Below are positions 38,919 to 47,558 of a stretch of 64,000 nt of DNA, in pieces. Both the position numbers and the translations under genes were made by a program. The DNA comes from a bacterium (GTDB taxonomy: Bacteria > BMS3Abin14). The stretch spans positions 62,001 through 126,000 of the forward strand of contig CP070719.1 of the NCBI GenBank assembly GCA_020350725.1, given 5' to 3'. The notes under the pieces were generated by a model. It searched no databases and was not told the DNA's origin. It saw nothing but the letters and a program-made list of their open reading frames with translations. Each line of letters starts with the position of its first letter. Within the stretch, counting starts at the first letter, position 1.

Positions 38919-40512
38919 CGGCCGTCCTCTTGTCGCGGAGCTCCCTGCCGCGCAGTTCTCTGAAGCAGTCGAGCCTGTTGTCGGCATCCGAGGAGAGCTT
39001 GGCACCGGCCGCCTTCGCCAGGGTTTCCAGGTCACCGCACACGTCCCTGTAGTCGCAGTAGCGGCAGTCTTTGTCCGTGTCCGTGGAGCAGAAAGCCCCG
39101 CCGGAAGCCGCCCGGACGAGAAGGGCCAGGATGGCGTCCCCCCCGGCGAGGTCGGAGCTGTGCCAAAAGACCGCTTCGTCAACGGTCCGGGAGGCCGGGA
39201 AGGCGTATCGGAATTCCTCCACCACGGCGCCAGGGTCTACGGTATCCTTAAGGAGGCGTTCAGCCAGCCTGATGTACAGGGCCTGCTGCACGGTGCGGCC
39301 CTGGCGGAAGGCGTCGGCCACATCGTACCGGTAGGCGCTGCCGCTCTTGTAGTCGGTGATGCGATAGCGGTGACCCCTGCCGGCGAGCCGGTCGATGCGA
39401 TCGATGCGCCCGCTGCTGCGGATGGTCACTCCTCCCGGCAGCACGAGGGCCATCGGCTGGCCGTCCCGGTCAAGTCCCACTCTCTGCTCTAACAGGAACG
39501 GCTCGGCTTCGCCCGCGGCCTCCTCCTCGTCCTGCAGGAACACGCGGGCCGCTTCCGTGAGGCGGTTCACCTGCTCCCGGTAGAGGGTGTCGTCAGGGGG
39601 TGGGTACTTCTCCCGATACCGTCGGGCCTCGTCGGCCACGATCGTTTCCATCTCCTCCATGTGGGTGGTCAAAGAGGGGGACTCCCCCCTTTCCATGACG
39701 TGGGACATGAAGCGGTGCAGGACATCGTGCAGGAGGGAGCCGAAATGCAGAGGTTCAAGCCACACCTCGCGCTCGGCGCCGGGGTCTTCCGGGGGTTTCA
39801 CCCCAAGGAGGTCGGAAAAGAAGTAGGCCAGGGGGCAGCGGCCTATGGTCTCCAGCCGGGTGGCCGACATGGCCGGGCCGTCGGTCAGGGGGTCATGGCG
39901 GCGGTGCAGGTCCACCAAACCGTCCCAGGGGGTGAGGGTATCCGAAAGCCGGCCGGCCAGGGCGGCCCTGCCGGCGGCGAGGCGGGGGAAGGCCTGGTGG
40001 ATCGTCTCACGGGCGTTTGCCGGTCTGTCACCTTTTAAAAGGGCCCGCAGCCACCACTCGGTTTCGTCGGCACAGGCCTCCCCCTCCCCCGGCGTGAAGG
40101 CGGCGGCGGGTCCGGCAAGTTCCATGAGCCGCCCGGCCTGGGCGTCGAGTTCCCCGGTGACGTACCGTAAGAGCTCCTGGCAGATAGCCGCAGGGAACAG
40201 CTCCCTGTCGTCGGCAAGGTCCAGGGAAGACCAGCTCATGACCACCTCGCCCCGGAGCCGGGCGATCATGCCCCGCAGCTCCTCTGCCCGCCGGACCTGG
40301 GTGCCGGCGGCGGTGGGGAGGTCGTCCGAGATGCCTGCCCGCTCCCGGTCCAGGAGCACCGGGTCCTGAAGGCCGGCCCCGGGGTGCCGGCTGTCGTCCA
40401 TCCCGATGATAAAGGTGTAGGGGCGCCCCGTGTGGCCGCCGCCCGAAAGCCGGGAGGCGTGCAGGCACCCGGGCCGGGGCCCGCTGCCGCCCATCCGCTC
40501 GTCTCGTGCCAT
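38908..40512 (-). pseudogene. AddB C-terminal nuclease fragment
   Basis: 534 residues downstream of the second stop, starting at ATG 40512 with no proper Shine-Dalgarno spacing (GGGAG abuts the ATG). It contains the AddB PD-(D/E)XK nuclease domain with ITDYKSGSAYRYD and the Fe-S cysteines IGRCPLAYFF and DCRYCDYRDVCG, both intact, so the catalytic part is still conserved despite the upstream stops. That points to recent interruption or to correction, not long decay. Confidence 0.75.
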
Positions 40513-40833
40513 CTCCCGCAGCTAGTCGAAGGGGTTAAGGGTGCACGGTTCGGCGCCGGCCCGGAACCAGTGAACCAGTTCCAGTATCTTTTCCTCGAAC
40601 TTCTCCAGGGCGTAGGCGTCCCAGCGGTTGGTGCCCCGGGCCAGGTTTTTCAGGAAGGCGCCGGCTTTTTCCAGTACCTCGTCCACCGGGGAGTCCGGTG
40701 AAGGGCAGGTGGAAAGGAGTTCCCGGGTCACCCTCCTGAGTTCCTTTAACGCGGCAAGGTCCGCGCCGCGGTCGTGGTATTCCTCCTCCGGGTCACCGGA
40801 CTCTTGGATCCCTTCCTCGATCTCCCTGCCCAG

Positions 40834-41946
40834 TTACCGGACCCTGCTGACCATGACCGGCAAGAAGCGGTTCCGTCCCCTGCCGACAGGCAGGTTTCTG
40901 AGCAGCCGGGCCATGCGGGCGGCAGGGATATTCCCGTCGGTCACCAGCAGGCCGTTTCTGACCATGGTCAACAGGACCGGCTGTGGAAAGCCTTCCCGGA
41001 TCCAGTCGACCCAGGCCATCAGGGCCCGTCCGGGCCGGGTGAAGCGGGTGGGAATGCCGTCGGCGAAGGTCACCGGGGGGTCGGACACGTCGGTGACGTG
41101 GTCCCTGGCGAGGCGCACACTTTCCTCAAAGAGGAGGGGCAGGTAGCTCTCCTGGTCGGTGTACAGGACCTCCACCTGGTCCAACGGGATCCCTCGGGAA
41201 AGGCAGCGGCGGAAGATATTGCGCACCTCGGCCGTCTCTCCCAGGGCGGTGGCGAAGGAGACGGTGAGCCCCCTGCCGCCCCCGACGACGGCGGACAGGT
41301 CCACGGCCGTCTCGCCGGGAACCTTGAGAAGTTTCTCTCCGGGCAGGGAGCTCGCAAACCGGCCCTCGAGGCCCTGCAGATGAATAAAGTCGGGCACCAG
41401 AGCCACGGAGTCACCGGCCAGCCCGTCAAGCCGGGCAGCTTCCTCCAGGACCCGGGCACTGTCGTAGATATCAAGGGCATCGAGCTGCCGGCAGTAGGCG
41501 CCGTAAAGGGCGGCCACCTCCAATCCCTTGGCCCCCACCTCGAAGTGGCCGGCGTCCATCTGTCCGGCGGTCACCCCGGCCATGCGCAGGTCAGAGATGG
41601 TGAATGAGAGACGGGACAGGAAACCAGGGGTCACCTGGATCGTGGCAAGGTACGGGTCCTTCTGCTTGTCTTTTAGGCCGTCCCAGAGCCGGTCCACCAT
41701 GAACTCGTGGGCCTGGCCCGGGAGCAGGGTCACCTCCCGGCCGGCGGAGCTCAGGAACTGGAGGGCGAGGCCCAGGACCGTCGTCACCCGCAGATTTACG
41801 GCCGGCTGTCCCGAGCGGGCCACCTGTTCTATCCACTGGTGCCCGACCCGCAGGTTGGGCGCGATGAGCCACTTCTCGGCCAGAAGATGATGGCGGCAGA
41901 TCCCGGCCAGGTTGGAGATGAATCTGTTGGGCAGTGGATTTTTCAT
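40834..41946 (-). pseudogene. AddB N-terminal fragment
   Basis: 370 residues from MKNPLPNRF to the first in-frame stop. It matches the helicase-like N-terminal half of AddB-type exonuclease subunits (RLSF-like helices, VEVLYTDQESYLPLLFEESV, and MVRNGLLVTDGNIP) without a Walker A motif, as in proteobacterial AddB. If translated alone it would be a truncated chain lacking the nuclease and Fe-S region. Confidence 0.7.
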
Positions 41947-42017
41947 TAATGGCAAGTTTCCCGAGTGTCTGGTTTCTAGATTCCAGACGCTAGATCCCAG
42001 AAACCAGAACCTGGGCC

Positions 42018-42623
42018 CTAAACACGGCCCTCAGGCCACTGCCCGGCCACCGCCACCTCGGCCAGGGGTTTGCGGTCTTTGGGGAATTCGCTGGCCCGGA
42101 TCTCCCCGGGGAGGTCCTCCGGGTCGCCGTATCTCCCGATGGCGATGGCACAGATGACCTCGTATTCCTCCTCCGGTATGCCGGCGGCCTGGTAGGCACG
42201 GTCCCGGCGGTACCCCGCCATGGCGTGGGTATAGAGTCCGAGAAACCTGGCCTGAACGGTCAGGGACATCCAGGCCGCACCGCAGTCAAAGGCGGCCCAG
42301 CGGTTCGGCCTGCCCGTCTTCCGGAAAGTCCGCCGGGCGAACAGGAGGGCCAGAACAGGAGCGTTCTTTGCCCAGACCTGGTTCCTCTCGGTCAGGACGT
42401 CCAGAATACGCAGCCGGTCCTCCTCGGTGCCCGAATAGATGAAGACCCAGGGCTGTTCGTTGAAGCATGACGGGGCCCATCGGGCGGCCTCGAAGAGCGT
42501 CCTCAGCGTTTCCCCGGCAATGGGTTCCGGACTGAAGGCTCGGGGCGACCACCTGTCCAGGAACAGGCGGTCCACCGGGGCGTCGGCGACCCGTTCGTTC
42601 CGGGCGGGGGCTTTCACGGTCAT
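42018..42623 (-). CDS. Nitroreductase-family oxidoreductase
   Basis: A 201-residue FMN-dependent nitroreductase-fold protein. Typical RWSPRAFSPEPI start, WAPSCFNEQPWVFI (FMN-binding loop), CGAAWMSLTVQARFLGL and IAIGRYGDPEDLP near the end. It may reduce nitro groups, quinones or enones, or act in cofactor chemistry; the substrate is unknown. ATG 42623 follows AAGGAGCG and is preferred over the longer frame. The 60 bp between it and addB contains a short imperfect hairpin sequence. Confidence 0.87.
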   Translation of the reverse strand: MTVKAPARNERVADAPVDRLFLDRWSPRAFSPEPIAGETLRTLFEAARWAPSCFNEQPWVFIYSGTEEDRLRILDVLTERNQVWAKNAPVLALLFARRTFRKTGRPNRWAAFDCGAAWMSLTVQARFLGLYTHAMAGYRRDRAYQAAGIPEEEYEVICAIAIGRYGDPEDLPGEIRASEFPKDRKPLAEVAVAGQWPEGRV

Positions 42624-42735
42624 GTCACGCTCCTTCCTGGATTTTTCGTTCGACCTCGTCACCCGGCATGATATGATGTCCGGGTAGACAGATGAAATAT
42701 CCCATCCCCCGCCGAGCACGGTCAAGGAGAGATAT

Positions 42736-43434
42736 ATGTCCCGTTTTTTCCCATGGATCCTTGCGGCCGCGGCTGCCATGAGCTGCGCTCACGCCGGAAC
42801 GGCGGCCAGGGTCCCCTCGGTGGATCTCTCCCCGGCCAAGGCCCCCTTTGGCGCTTCCGTCGGCACGGTTCTCGATCCCTATAGCCGGTATGGGGTCACG
42901 GAGGATGGAACACCCTACATCGAGGCCATCGGCGGTTACGTTCTCGAGGAATTCTTCAAGGGCGGGCTCCAGAAACAGGACAAGGGGACCTGCTTCTATC
43001 CCAGCGTGGTGAAAAAATACAGAGTTGTCGGACCGCCATCGGGCGGCGTGGGGGAGCTGACGTTCTACTTCGAGGGATTCGAGAGCCCCCGGCAGCCCTA
43101 CCGCCTCTTTATCGTCAAACAGAGATACCGGAAACCGGCCGAGGGAGAGGGTGACTTCCGGCAGGTTTTCAAGGTCCGTTCCCGGGCCATTACCGGGAAC
43201 CTGAAGGTCGAGCCCGCCGTCCACCAGGGAACCTACCAGGACTTCCGGACCGGCGTGCACGACTACTTCTACGCTCCGGCCCTTGTCGGGGTGTGGGACA
43301 CGGGACGCATCCTCGTCTTCCTGATGGTGGCCGATTCCACCGACGGCCCCGTGGAGCCGGAGATCATGTTCGTGTTCCGGGAGGGGCTCGAGCGCTACCT
43401 GAAGAACTGCAAGTTCATGTCCGACTCCCGGTAG
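42736..43434 (+). CDS. Periplasmic protein of unknown function
   Basis: A 232-residue protein with a signal peptide (MSRFFPWILAAAAAMSCAHA; the SCAHA stretch could also be a weak lipobox). The mature part is mixed alpha/beta and fully soluble (GYVLEEFFKGGLQKQDKG, VGELTFYFEGFESPRQPY), with no motif I recognise. AAGGAGAG precedes ATG 42736. It is divergent from the nitroreductase and convergent with capA. Confidence 0.55.
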   Translation: MSRFFPWILAAAAAMSCAHAGTAARVPSVDLSPAKAPFGASVGTVLDPYSRYGVTEDGTPYIEAIGGYVLEEFFKGGLQKQDKGTCFYPSVVKKYRVVGPPSGGVGELTFYFEGFESPRQPYRLFIVKQRYRKPAEGEGDFRQVFKVRSRAITGNLKVEPAVHQGTYQDFRTGVHDYFYAPALVGVWDTGRILVFLMVADSTDGPVEPEIMFVFREGLERYLKNCKFMSDSR

Positions 43435-43460
43435 GCTTCCCCTTCCCCGGTCCGGCGGGA

Positions 43461-44504
43461 TCATCTCGGGGTCGGCAGGAGGATCCCTCTGTCCCCCGCC
43501 CACCGCACGTCGGCGGCGCCTTTCGGGATGCCGGCCGTGAGCCTGTCGAAGACACCCCTTCCCTCATCCCCGGTCAGGATCCTGGGCCTGAAGGCGATCA
43601 CGGTGTTGTCCACCAGCAGGGGGTAGATCTCGACTCCCGAACAGAGGCCCTCCGGGGTGAACTCAGCCCTGGCCATGAGGCCGTGCCGGGCGTTTCTGCT
43701 GTAGGATCCGAAGGAAAAATTCCCCAGGCTGTACAGTATGACCCGACCCCGGTAGACCTCGATCGGCTGGAGTACGTGGGGATGGTGTCCCACGACCATG
43801 GCGGCGCCCGAATCGATGGCCAGGCGAGCCAGATCAACCTGATAGTCCTTCGGCGTCTCCATGAGCTCCTGGCCCCAGTGAAAGGATACGATCACGGTCC
43901 CTCTAACCGAGGCGGCCGCGACAGCCCTCCGGACGGTCCCGGGCGACCCGAAAAGGGTGCCGGGCCTTGACTCTCCTGCCCAGTACGAGTCGGGGAAGGT
44001 GTTGCTGAAAGCCAACAGGAGAAGGTTTCCGGGCGGTGCGGTCATCTCCGCCGGCAGGCCGGCCTCAGCGAGGTCCATGCCGGCTCCGGCCGGGGAGACG
44101 CCGGCCTCCCGGAGGAAGGCGAGGGTGTCCTCGAGGGCCTCGGGACCGAAATCAAGGATGTGGTTGTTGGCCAGGGAGACGGACCTCACCCCTTCTGCGA
44201 ACATGGCCTCGGCGGCCTCGGGTTCGGCCCTGAAGGTGTAGGTTTTGCCCTCGACGGATGTCCCGCGGTGGGACAGGGGAGCCTCGAGGTTGAGGAAAAC
44301 CCCGTCGGAATCTGCTAGGATGTGGCGGACCCCTCCGAAGAGGTAGGGAAAGCCCCTGGCCGCAATAACCCCCTCGGCGCTCCCCGCCGGAAGGAAGTCT
44401 CCGAGGAGTACCACGCGCCGGCCTGCGGGGGGGCTGCCGTCGGCGGTCGAAGGTGGGGCGAGGACGGCGAACAAGATGACCAGAAAAGAAAAAAACCTTT
44501 GCAT
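43461..44504 (-). CDS. capA: CapA-like metallophosphoesterase
   Basis: A 347-residue protein with a signal peptide (MQRFFSFLVILFAVLAPPS). It matches the PGA_cap/CapA family: LLGDFLPAG (first metal site), DGVFLNLEAPLS, SVSLANNHILDFG (NNH), VIVSFHWGQE, and VVGHHPHVLQPIEVY with YSLGNFSFG. CapA enzymes act in capsule polyglutamate handling, but many homologues in lineages without polyglutamate are simply periplasmic phosphoesterases, which is the safer reading here because no pgs genes are adjacent. Confidence 0.83.
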   Translation of the reverse strand: MQRFFSFLVILFAVLAPPSTADGSPPAGRRVVLLGDFLPAGSAEGVIAARGFPYLFGGVRHILADSDGVFLNLEAPLSHRGTSVEGKTYTFRAEPEAAEAMFAEGVRSVSLANNHILDFGPEALEDTLAFLREAGVSPAGAGMDLAEAGLPAEMTAPPGNLLLLAFSNTFPDSYWAGESRPGTLFGSPGTVRRAVAAASVRGTVIVSFHWGQELMETPKDYQVDLARLAIDSGAAMVVGHHPHVLQPIEVYRGRVILYSLGNFSFGSYSRNARHGLMARAEFTPEGLCSGVEIYPLLVDNTVIAFRPRILTGDEGRGVFDRLTAGIPKGAADVRWAGDRGILLPTPR

Positions 44505-44533
44505 GGCGGGAAGTTAGCACGTCACCGGCCTGT

Positions 44534-44562
44534 TTGACAACCCCCATCATTGGTGTTATAGA
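44534..44562 (+). promoter_or_regulatory. Strong sigma-70 promoter of the serS cluster
   Basis: TTGACA (44534-44539), 17-bp spacer, TATAGA (44557-44562), with TGT directly before the -10. The start of transcription would be near 44569, about 23 nt before the serS ATG. Confidence 0.8.
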
Positions 44563-44591
44563 TTGCCACTCCAGCGGAGAGAGGGATCTTG

Positions 44592-45890
44592 ATGCTCGAC
44601 GTCCGTTTCCTGAGAGAGAACATCGATTTCGTGGAGGAGAGGCTGGCCGCCAGGGGCGAGGTGCTGGATCTCGACCCTTTCCGGAAACTGGACGGGGAGC
44701 GGCGTTCCCTCCTCCGGGAGACGGAGGACATGAAGGCGCGCCGGAACGCGGAGTCCCTCGAGATCGGCCGCCTCCGGAAGGAGGGCGTCGATGCCGCCGA
44801 CCGCATGGAGGTGGTCCGGGGTCTCGGGGAGAGGATCAAGGCCAACGATGAGAGGCTCAAGTCCATCGAGACGGAGCTGAGGGAGTTTTTGCTCACTGTA
44901 CCGAACCTCCCCCATGACTCGGTTCCGGTGGGAAAGGACGAGAACGCAAACAGTCTGGTCAGGACGTGGGGAGAGAAGCCTGACCCTGCCTTCGATCCGC
45001 TTCCCCACTGGGAACTCGGCGAGTCTCTGGGGGTTTTGGACCTCCCCAGGGCTGCCCGGATGGCCGGGGCCCGGTTTTCCGTCCTCTCCGGTGCCGGCGC
45101 CCTCCTGGAGAGGGCGCTGATCTCGTTCATGCTCGATCTGCACACCAGGGAGCACGGATACAGGGAGGTCCTCACCCCCTTCATGGTCAACGCAGACAGC
45201 ATGCTGGCAACGGGGCAGCTGCCCAAATTCGAGGAGGACCTGTTCCGTGTCGAGGGGGGACAGTTCTACCTGATCCCCACAGCGGAGGTTCCGGTGACGA
45301 ACCTCCATCGCGAGGAGATCATGAAGGAGAAGGACTTCCCTCTCCTCTATGCTGCCTACAGCCCCTGCTTTCGCCGGGAGGCCGGATCCCACGGCAAGGA
45401 CACGAGGGGGCTTATCAGGCTTCACCAGTTCAACAAGGTGGAGCTGGTGAAATTCACCCTGCCGGAGAACTCCTACGAGGAGCTCGAATCGCTGACCAGG
45501 GATGCGGAAGAGGTCCTCAAGCGGCTCGGCCTGCACTACAGGGTAATGTCCCTGTGCACGGGAGATCTGGGATTTTCCGCGGCCAAGACCTACGATCTCG
45601 AGGTGTGGCTTCCCGGGCAGGAATCCTACCGGGAGATCTCCTCGTGCAGCAATTTCGAGGATTTCCAGGCCAGAAGGGCGGGGATCCGGTACCGTCCCGA
45701 GGGCGAAAAGGGAACGCGGTTCGTCCACACCCTGAACGGCTCGGGGCTTGCCGTGGGCCGTTGCCTGGTGGCGATCCTTGAGAATTACCAGCAGAAGGAC
45801 GGCACCGTTCTCGTTCCCGAGGTGCTCAGGCCCTACATGGGCGGGATGGAGAGGATCGCGAGGGAAATGGGTCCAGCATCCAAAAGCTGA
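44592..45890 (+). CDS. serS: Seryl-tRNA synthetase
   Basis: A 432-residue class II synthetase that charges tRNA-Ser with serine. The N-terminal coiled-coil arm that reads the long variable arm of tRNA-Ser spans about residues 30-105. Class II motif 2 is [14 protein letters not shown] (about 262-275) and motif 3 is [18 protein letters not shown] (about 385-402). ATG 44592 follows GAGAGAGGG; a TTG just before is in frame but unneeded. It heads a cluster containing all four of its own tRNA substrates. Confidence 0.96.
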   Translation: MLDVRFLRENIDFVEERLAARGEVLDLDPFRKLDGERRSLLRETEDMKARRNAESLEIGRLRKEGVDAADRMEVVRGLGERIKANDERLKSIETELREFLLTVPNLPHDSVPVGKDENANSLVRTWGEKPDPAFDPLPHWELGESLGVLDLPRAARMAGARFSVLSGAGALLERALISFMLDLHTREHGYREVLTPFMVNADSMLATGQLPKFEEDLFRVEGGQFYLIPTAEVPVTNLHREEIMKEKDFPLLYAAYSPCFRREAGSHGKDTRGLIRLHQFNKVELVKFTLPENSYEELESLTRDAEEVLKRLGLHYRVMSLCTGDLGFSAAKTYDLEVWLPGQESYREISSCSNFEDFQARRAGIRYRPEGEKGTRFVHTLNGSGLAVGRCLVAILENYQQKDGTVLVPEVLRPYMGGMERIAREMGPASKS

Positions 45891-45927
45891 AATCCAATAG
45901 AGGGGACCCCGACGTCGCGCCTTCCCG

Positions 45928-45942
45928 TTTTGGACTTTGGAT
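45928..45942. repeat. Inverted repeat, left arm
   Basis: TTTTGGACTTTGGAT is the exact reverse complement of 46115-46129. The two arms lie 26 bp before and 55 bp after tRNA-Ser(UGA). Confidence 0.7.
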
Positions 45943-45968
45943 GTTCGATTCTGGCTTGATTTTTTTGC

Positions 45969-46059
45969 GGAGGAGTGGCCGAGCGGTTGAAGGCGGCGGT
46001 CTTGAAAACCGCAGTCCGTTAACAGCGGACCGGGGGTTCGAATCCCTCCTCCTCCGCCA
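45969..46059 (+). tRNA. tRNA-Ser(TGA)
   Basis: 91-nt type II tRNA. Acceptor GGAGGAG pairs with CTCCTCC, the anticodon loop is CTTGAAA with TGA, the variable arm is long, the T-loop is GGGTTCGAATCCC, and CCA is encoded at 46057-46059. It reads UCA and UCG codons. Confidence 0.95.
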
Positions 46060-46114
46060 CCCTTCGCTCACTCCACTTCGTTCCCTGAGCTGCGGGTGGC
46101 AAGCCGCTGGATCG

Positions 46115-46129
46115 ATCCAAAGTCCAAAA
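46115..46129. repeat. Inverted repeat, right arm
   Basis: ATCCAAAGTCCAAAA, exact reverse complement of 45928-45942, downstream of tRNA-Ser(UGA). Confidence 0.7.
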
Positions 46130-46217
46130 TCCAAAAGGTTTTGAACGTATCGTCATTGTAATGAACGATACTCTTGTTTGAACCCTGAGCCTTGAACCTG
46201 ATTCATCCCTTTCCCCC

Positions 46218-46246
46218 TTGACCTTTCTTTGAGTTGTGGATAACTT
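46218..46246 (+). promoter_or_regulatory. Promoter-like element overlapping a DnaA box
   Basis: TTGACC (46218-46223), 17-bp spacer, TAACTT (46241-46246), 37 bp upstream of tRNA-Ser(GCU). The spacer and -10 overlap TTGTGGATAA (46234-46243), the reverse complement of the DnaA-box consensus TTATCCACA plus one base. Confidence 0.5.
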
Positions 46247-46282
46247 GTCACCCTTGGTTCAACCGGCTCGTCGTCCTTTATG

Positions 46283-46375
46283 GAGAGATGGCCGAGCTGG
46301 CTGAAGGCACTCGCCTGCTAAGCGAGTAAACTGAGAGATCGGTTTCGAGGGTTCGAATCCCTCTCTCTCCGCCAT
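46283..46375 (+). tRNA. tRNA-Ser(GCT)
   Basis: 93-nt type II tRNA. Acceptor GGAGAGA/TCTCTCC, anticodon loop CTGCTAA within the CTCGC/GCGAG stem, long variable arm, encoded CCA. It reads AGC and AGU. Confidence 0.95.
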
Positions 46376-46410
46376 ACACCGATCACGATGGGGGGCCGGT
46401 TGAGCCGTCC

Positions 46411-46501
<91 letters not shown>

Positions 46502-46583
46502 ACGGATAAAATGATCCATGGGGCCTTGCCGCTGGCCCCGGTAACAGCGGCGTCATCGCATGTGATCGACTGGAGGAACTGGA

Positions 46584-47087
46584 ATGTATCTGAAAAACAG
46601 GATCTTTTTTCTCGTTGCCGTAATGGCCGCTCTTTCCATGGTCGTCCTCTCGGGCTGCCAGAAGAAGGCCCAGGAGATCCCCCTGGAGGAAGAGATCATG
46701 GAGGAAGTCCCCATGCCTCAGGTCCCGTCCACCGTCATGATCCCGGAGGAGATCGCGGGCAAGTGGAAGGCAGTGGTTCTCGAACTCACCGACAAGGACA
46801 CCAATGAGGTGTCCGAGATCACCGTCAACATCGGCGAGACGATCCCCCTCGCTGACACCGGGCTTTCCGTCTTCGTGGAGGCTTTTCTGCCCAGTTTCAC
46901 CATGGCCGGGGACGTCTTCACCTCGTCTTCCGCGGACCTGAACAACCCGGCGGCCCGTATCAAGGTCACGGACAGTCAGGGTCAGGAGCTTTTCTACAAG
47001 TGGCTGTTCGCTCTCTATCCCGCGACGCACCCATTCGAACACCCCAAATACGCTCTCATCCTCAAGGATTACGTCGCGGCGAAATAA
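46584..47087 (+). CDS. DUF2155 lipoprotein
   Basis: A 167-residue protein with a lipoprotein signal (lipobox VLSGC, Cys at about residue 25). The mature part matches DUF2155: WKAVVLELTDKDT, GLSVFVEAFLPSF, ARIKVTDSQGQELFYKWLF ... HPFEHPKYALIL. Members are periplasmic or outer-membrane lipoproteins of unknown function in proteobacteria. It sits inside the tRNA cluster, between tRNA-Ser(CGA) and tRNA-Arg, probably carried on the serS transcript or its own promoter. Confidence 0.8.
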   Translation: MYLKNRIFFLVAVMAALSMVVLSGCQKKAQEIPLEEEIMEEVPMPQVPSTVMIPEEIAGKWKAVVLELTDKDTNEVSEITVNIGETIPLADTGLSVFVEAFLPSFTMAGDVFTSSSADLNNPAARIKVTDSQGQELFYKWLFALYPATHPFEHPKYALILKDYVAAK

Positions 47088-47105
47088 CGGTATCCGGTCG
47101 ACAGA

Positions 47106-47182
47106 GCGCCCATAGCTCAGCTGGATAGAGCGTCGGATTGCGGGTCCGAAGGTCGCACGTTCGAATCGTGCTGGGCGCGCCA
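47106..47182 (+). tRNA. tRNA-Arg(GCG)
   Basis: 77-nt tRNA. Acceptor GCGCCCA/TGGGCGC, anticodon stem TCGGA/TCCGA with loop TTGCGGG giving anticodon GCG, T-stem GCACG/CGTGC, CCA encoded. Many bacteria decode the CGU/CGC pair with ICG (from ACG); a genomic GCG anticodon is less usual. Confidence 0.9.
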
Positions 47183-47192
47183 TGGAAATACA

Positions 47193-47217
47193 CCCCCCGG
47201 GCCGAGTTCCCGGGGGG
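47193..47217 (+). other. GC-rich hairpin between tRNA genes
   Basis: CCCCCCGGG pairs with CCCGGGGGG around a 7-nt loop. It has no T-tract, so it is more likely a transcript-processing spacer hairpin than a terminator. Confidence 0.45.
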
Positions 47218-47239
47218 AAGGATGAAAAGAAGGTTGCAC

Positions 47240-47332
47240 GGAGAGATGTCCGAGTGGCTGAAGGAGCGCGCTTGGAAAGCGCGTATACGCCCACAAGGTG
47301 TATCGAGGGTTCGAATCCCTCTCTCTCCGCCA
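47240..47332 (+). tRNA. tRNA-Ser(GGA)
   Basis: 93-nt type II tRNA. Acceptor GGAGAGA/TCTCTCC, anticodon loop TTGGAAA within CGCGC/GCGCG, long variable arm, encoded CCA. It reads UCC and UCU and completes the serine set. Confidence 0.95.
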
Positions 47333-47382
47333 TTGAAAGTTTGACGGCCTGGTCGAGGAACTGTCACAGAAGCCATGTTATG

Positions 47383-47490
47383 GGTGGCGGCCAGGCCCTG
47401 GGCGACGCAGGTCCCCGAACCCCGCCAGGTCCGGAAGGAAGCAACGGTAGGGGAATCCGGCGGGTGCACCAGAACAGCCCGGCCGTCACC
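47383..47490 (+). ncRNA. ffs: 4.5S RNA of signal recognition particle
   Basis: The universal SRP domain IV hairpin is seen as GTCCGGAAGGAAGCA (GGTCCGGAAGG asymmetric loop, GGAA tetraloop, AGCA) at 47429-47443. The ends GGTGGCGGCCAGGC (47383-) and its near complement near 47481-47490 define a roughly 108-nt small bacterial form. It binds Ffh for co-translational membrane targeting. It lies directly upstream of dnaX. Confidence 0.93.
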
Positions 47491-47558
47491 CCTCCCTTTG
47501 CAATGTGTTGCAGGCCCGCCGCCCGGGATCGGCTGGGCCCCTACGGAAACCCCGTCCC

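Larger units (their letters stand above)
38908..41946 (-). pseudogene. addB: addB with two in-frame stop codons
   Basis: One continuous minus-strand frame of 1013 codons from ATG 41946 (GTG/TTG alternatives at 41955) to the TGA at 38908-38910, interrupted only by TAA at 40834-40836 and TAG at 40522-40524. There are no frameshifts between the three segments, and the segment between the two stops reads as coherent charged helical sequence. Single-base changes would explain both: CAA or TAC to TAA, and TGG to TAG. The order addB-addA with an 11-bp overlap is the normal exonuclease operon. If the stops are real the protein is not made as one chain; read-through, sequencing error, or recent decay are alternatives. 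Confidence 0.75.

Noticed and set aside
40522-40524. TAG in addB as a pyrrolysine or other recoded codon
   Set aside because: The first interruption is TAA, which is not read by tRNA-Pyl, and nothing here suggests pyl genes; nonsense change is simpler.
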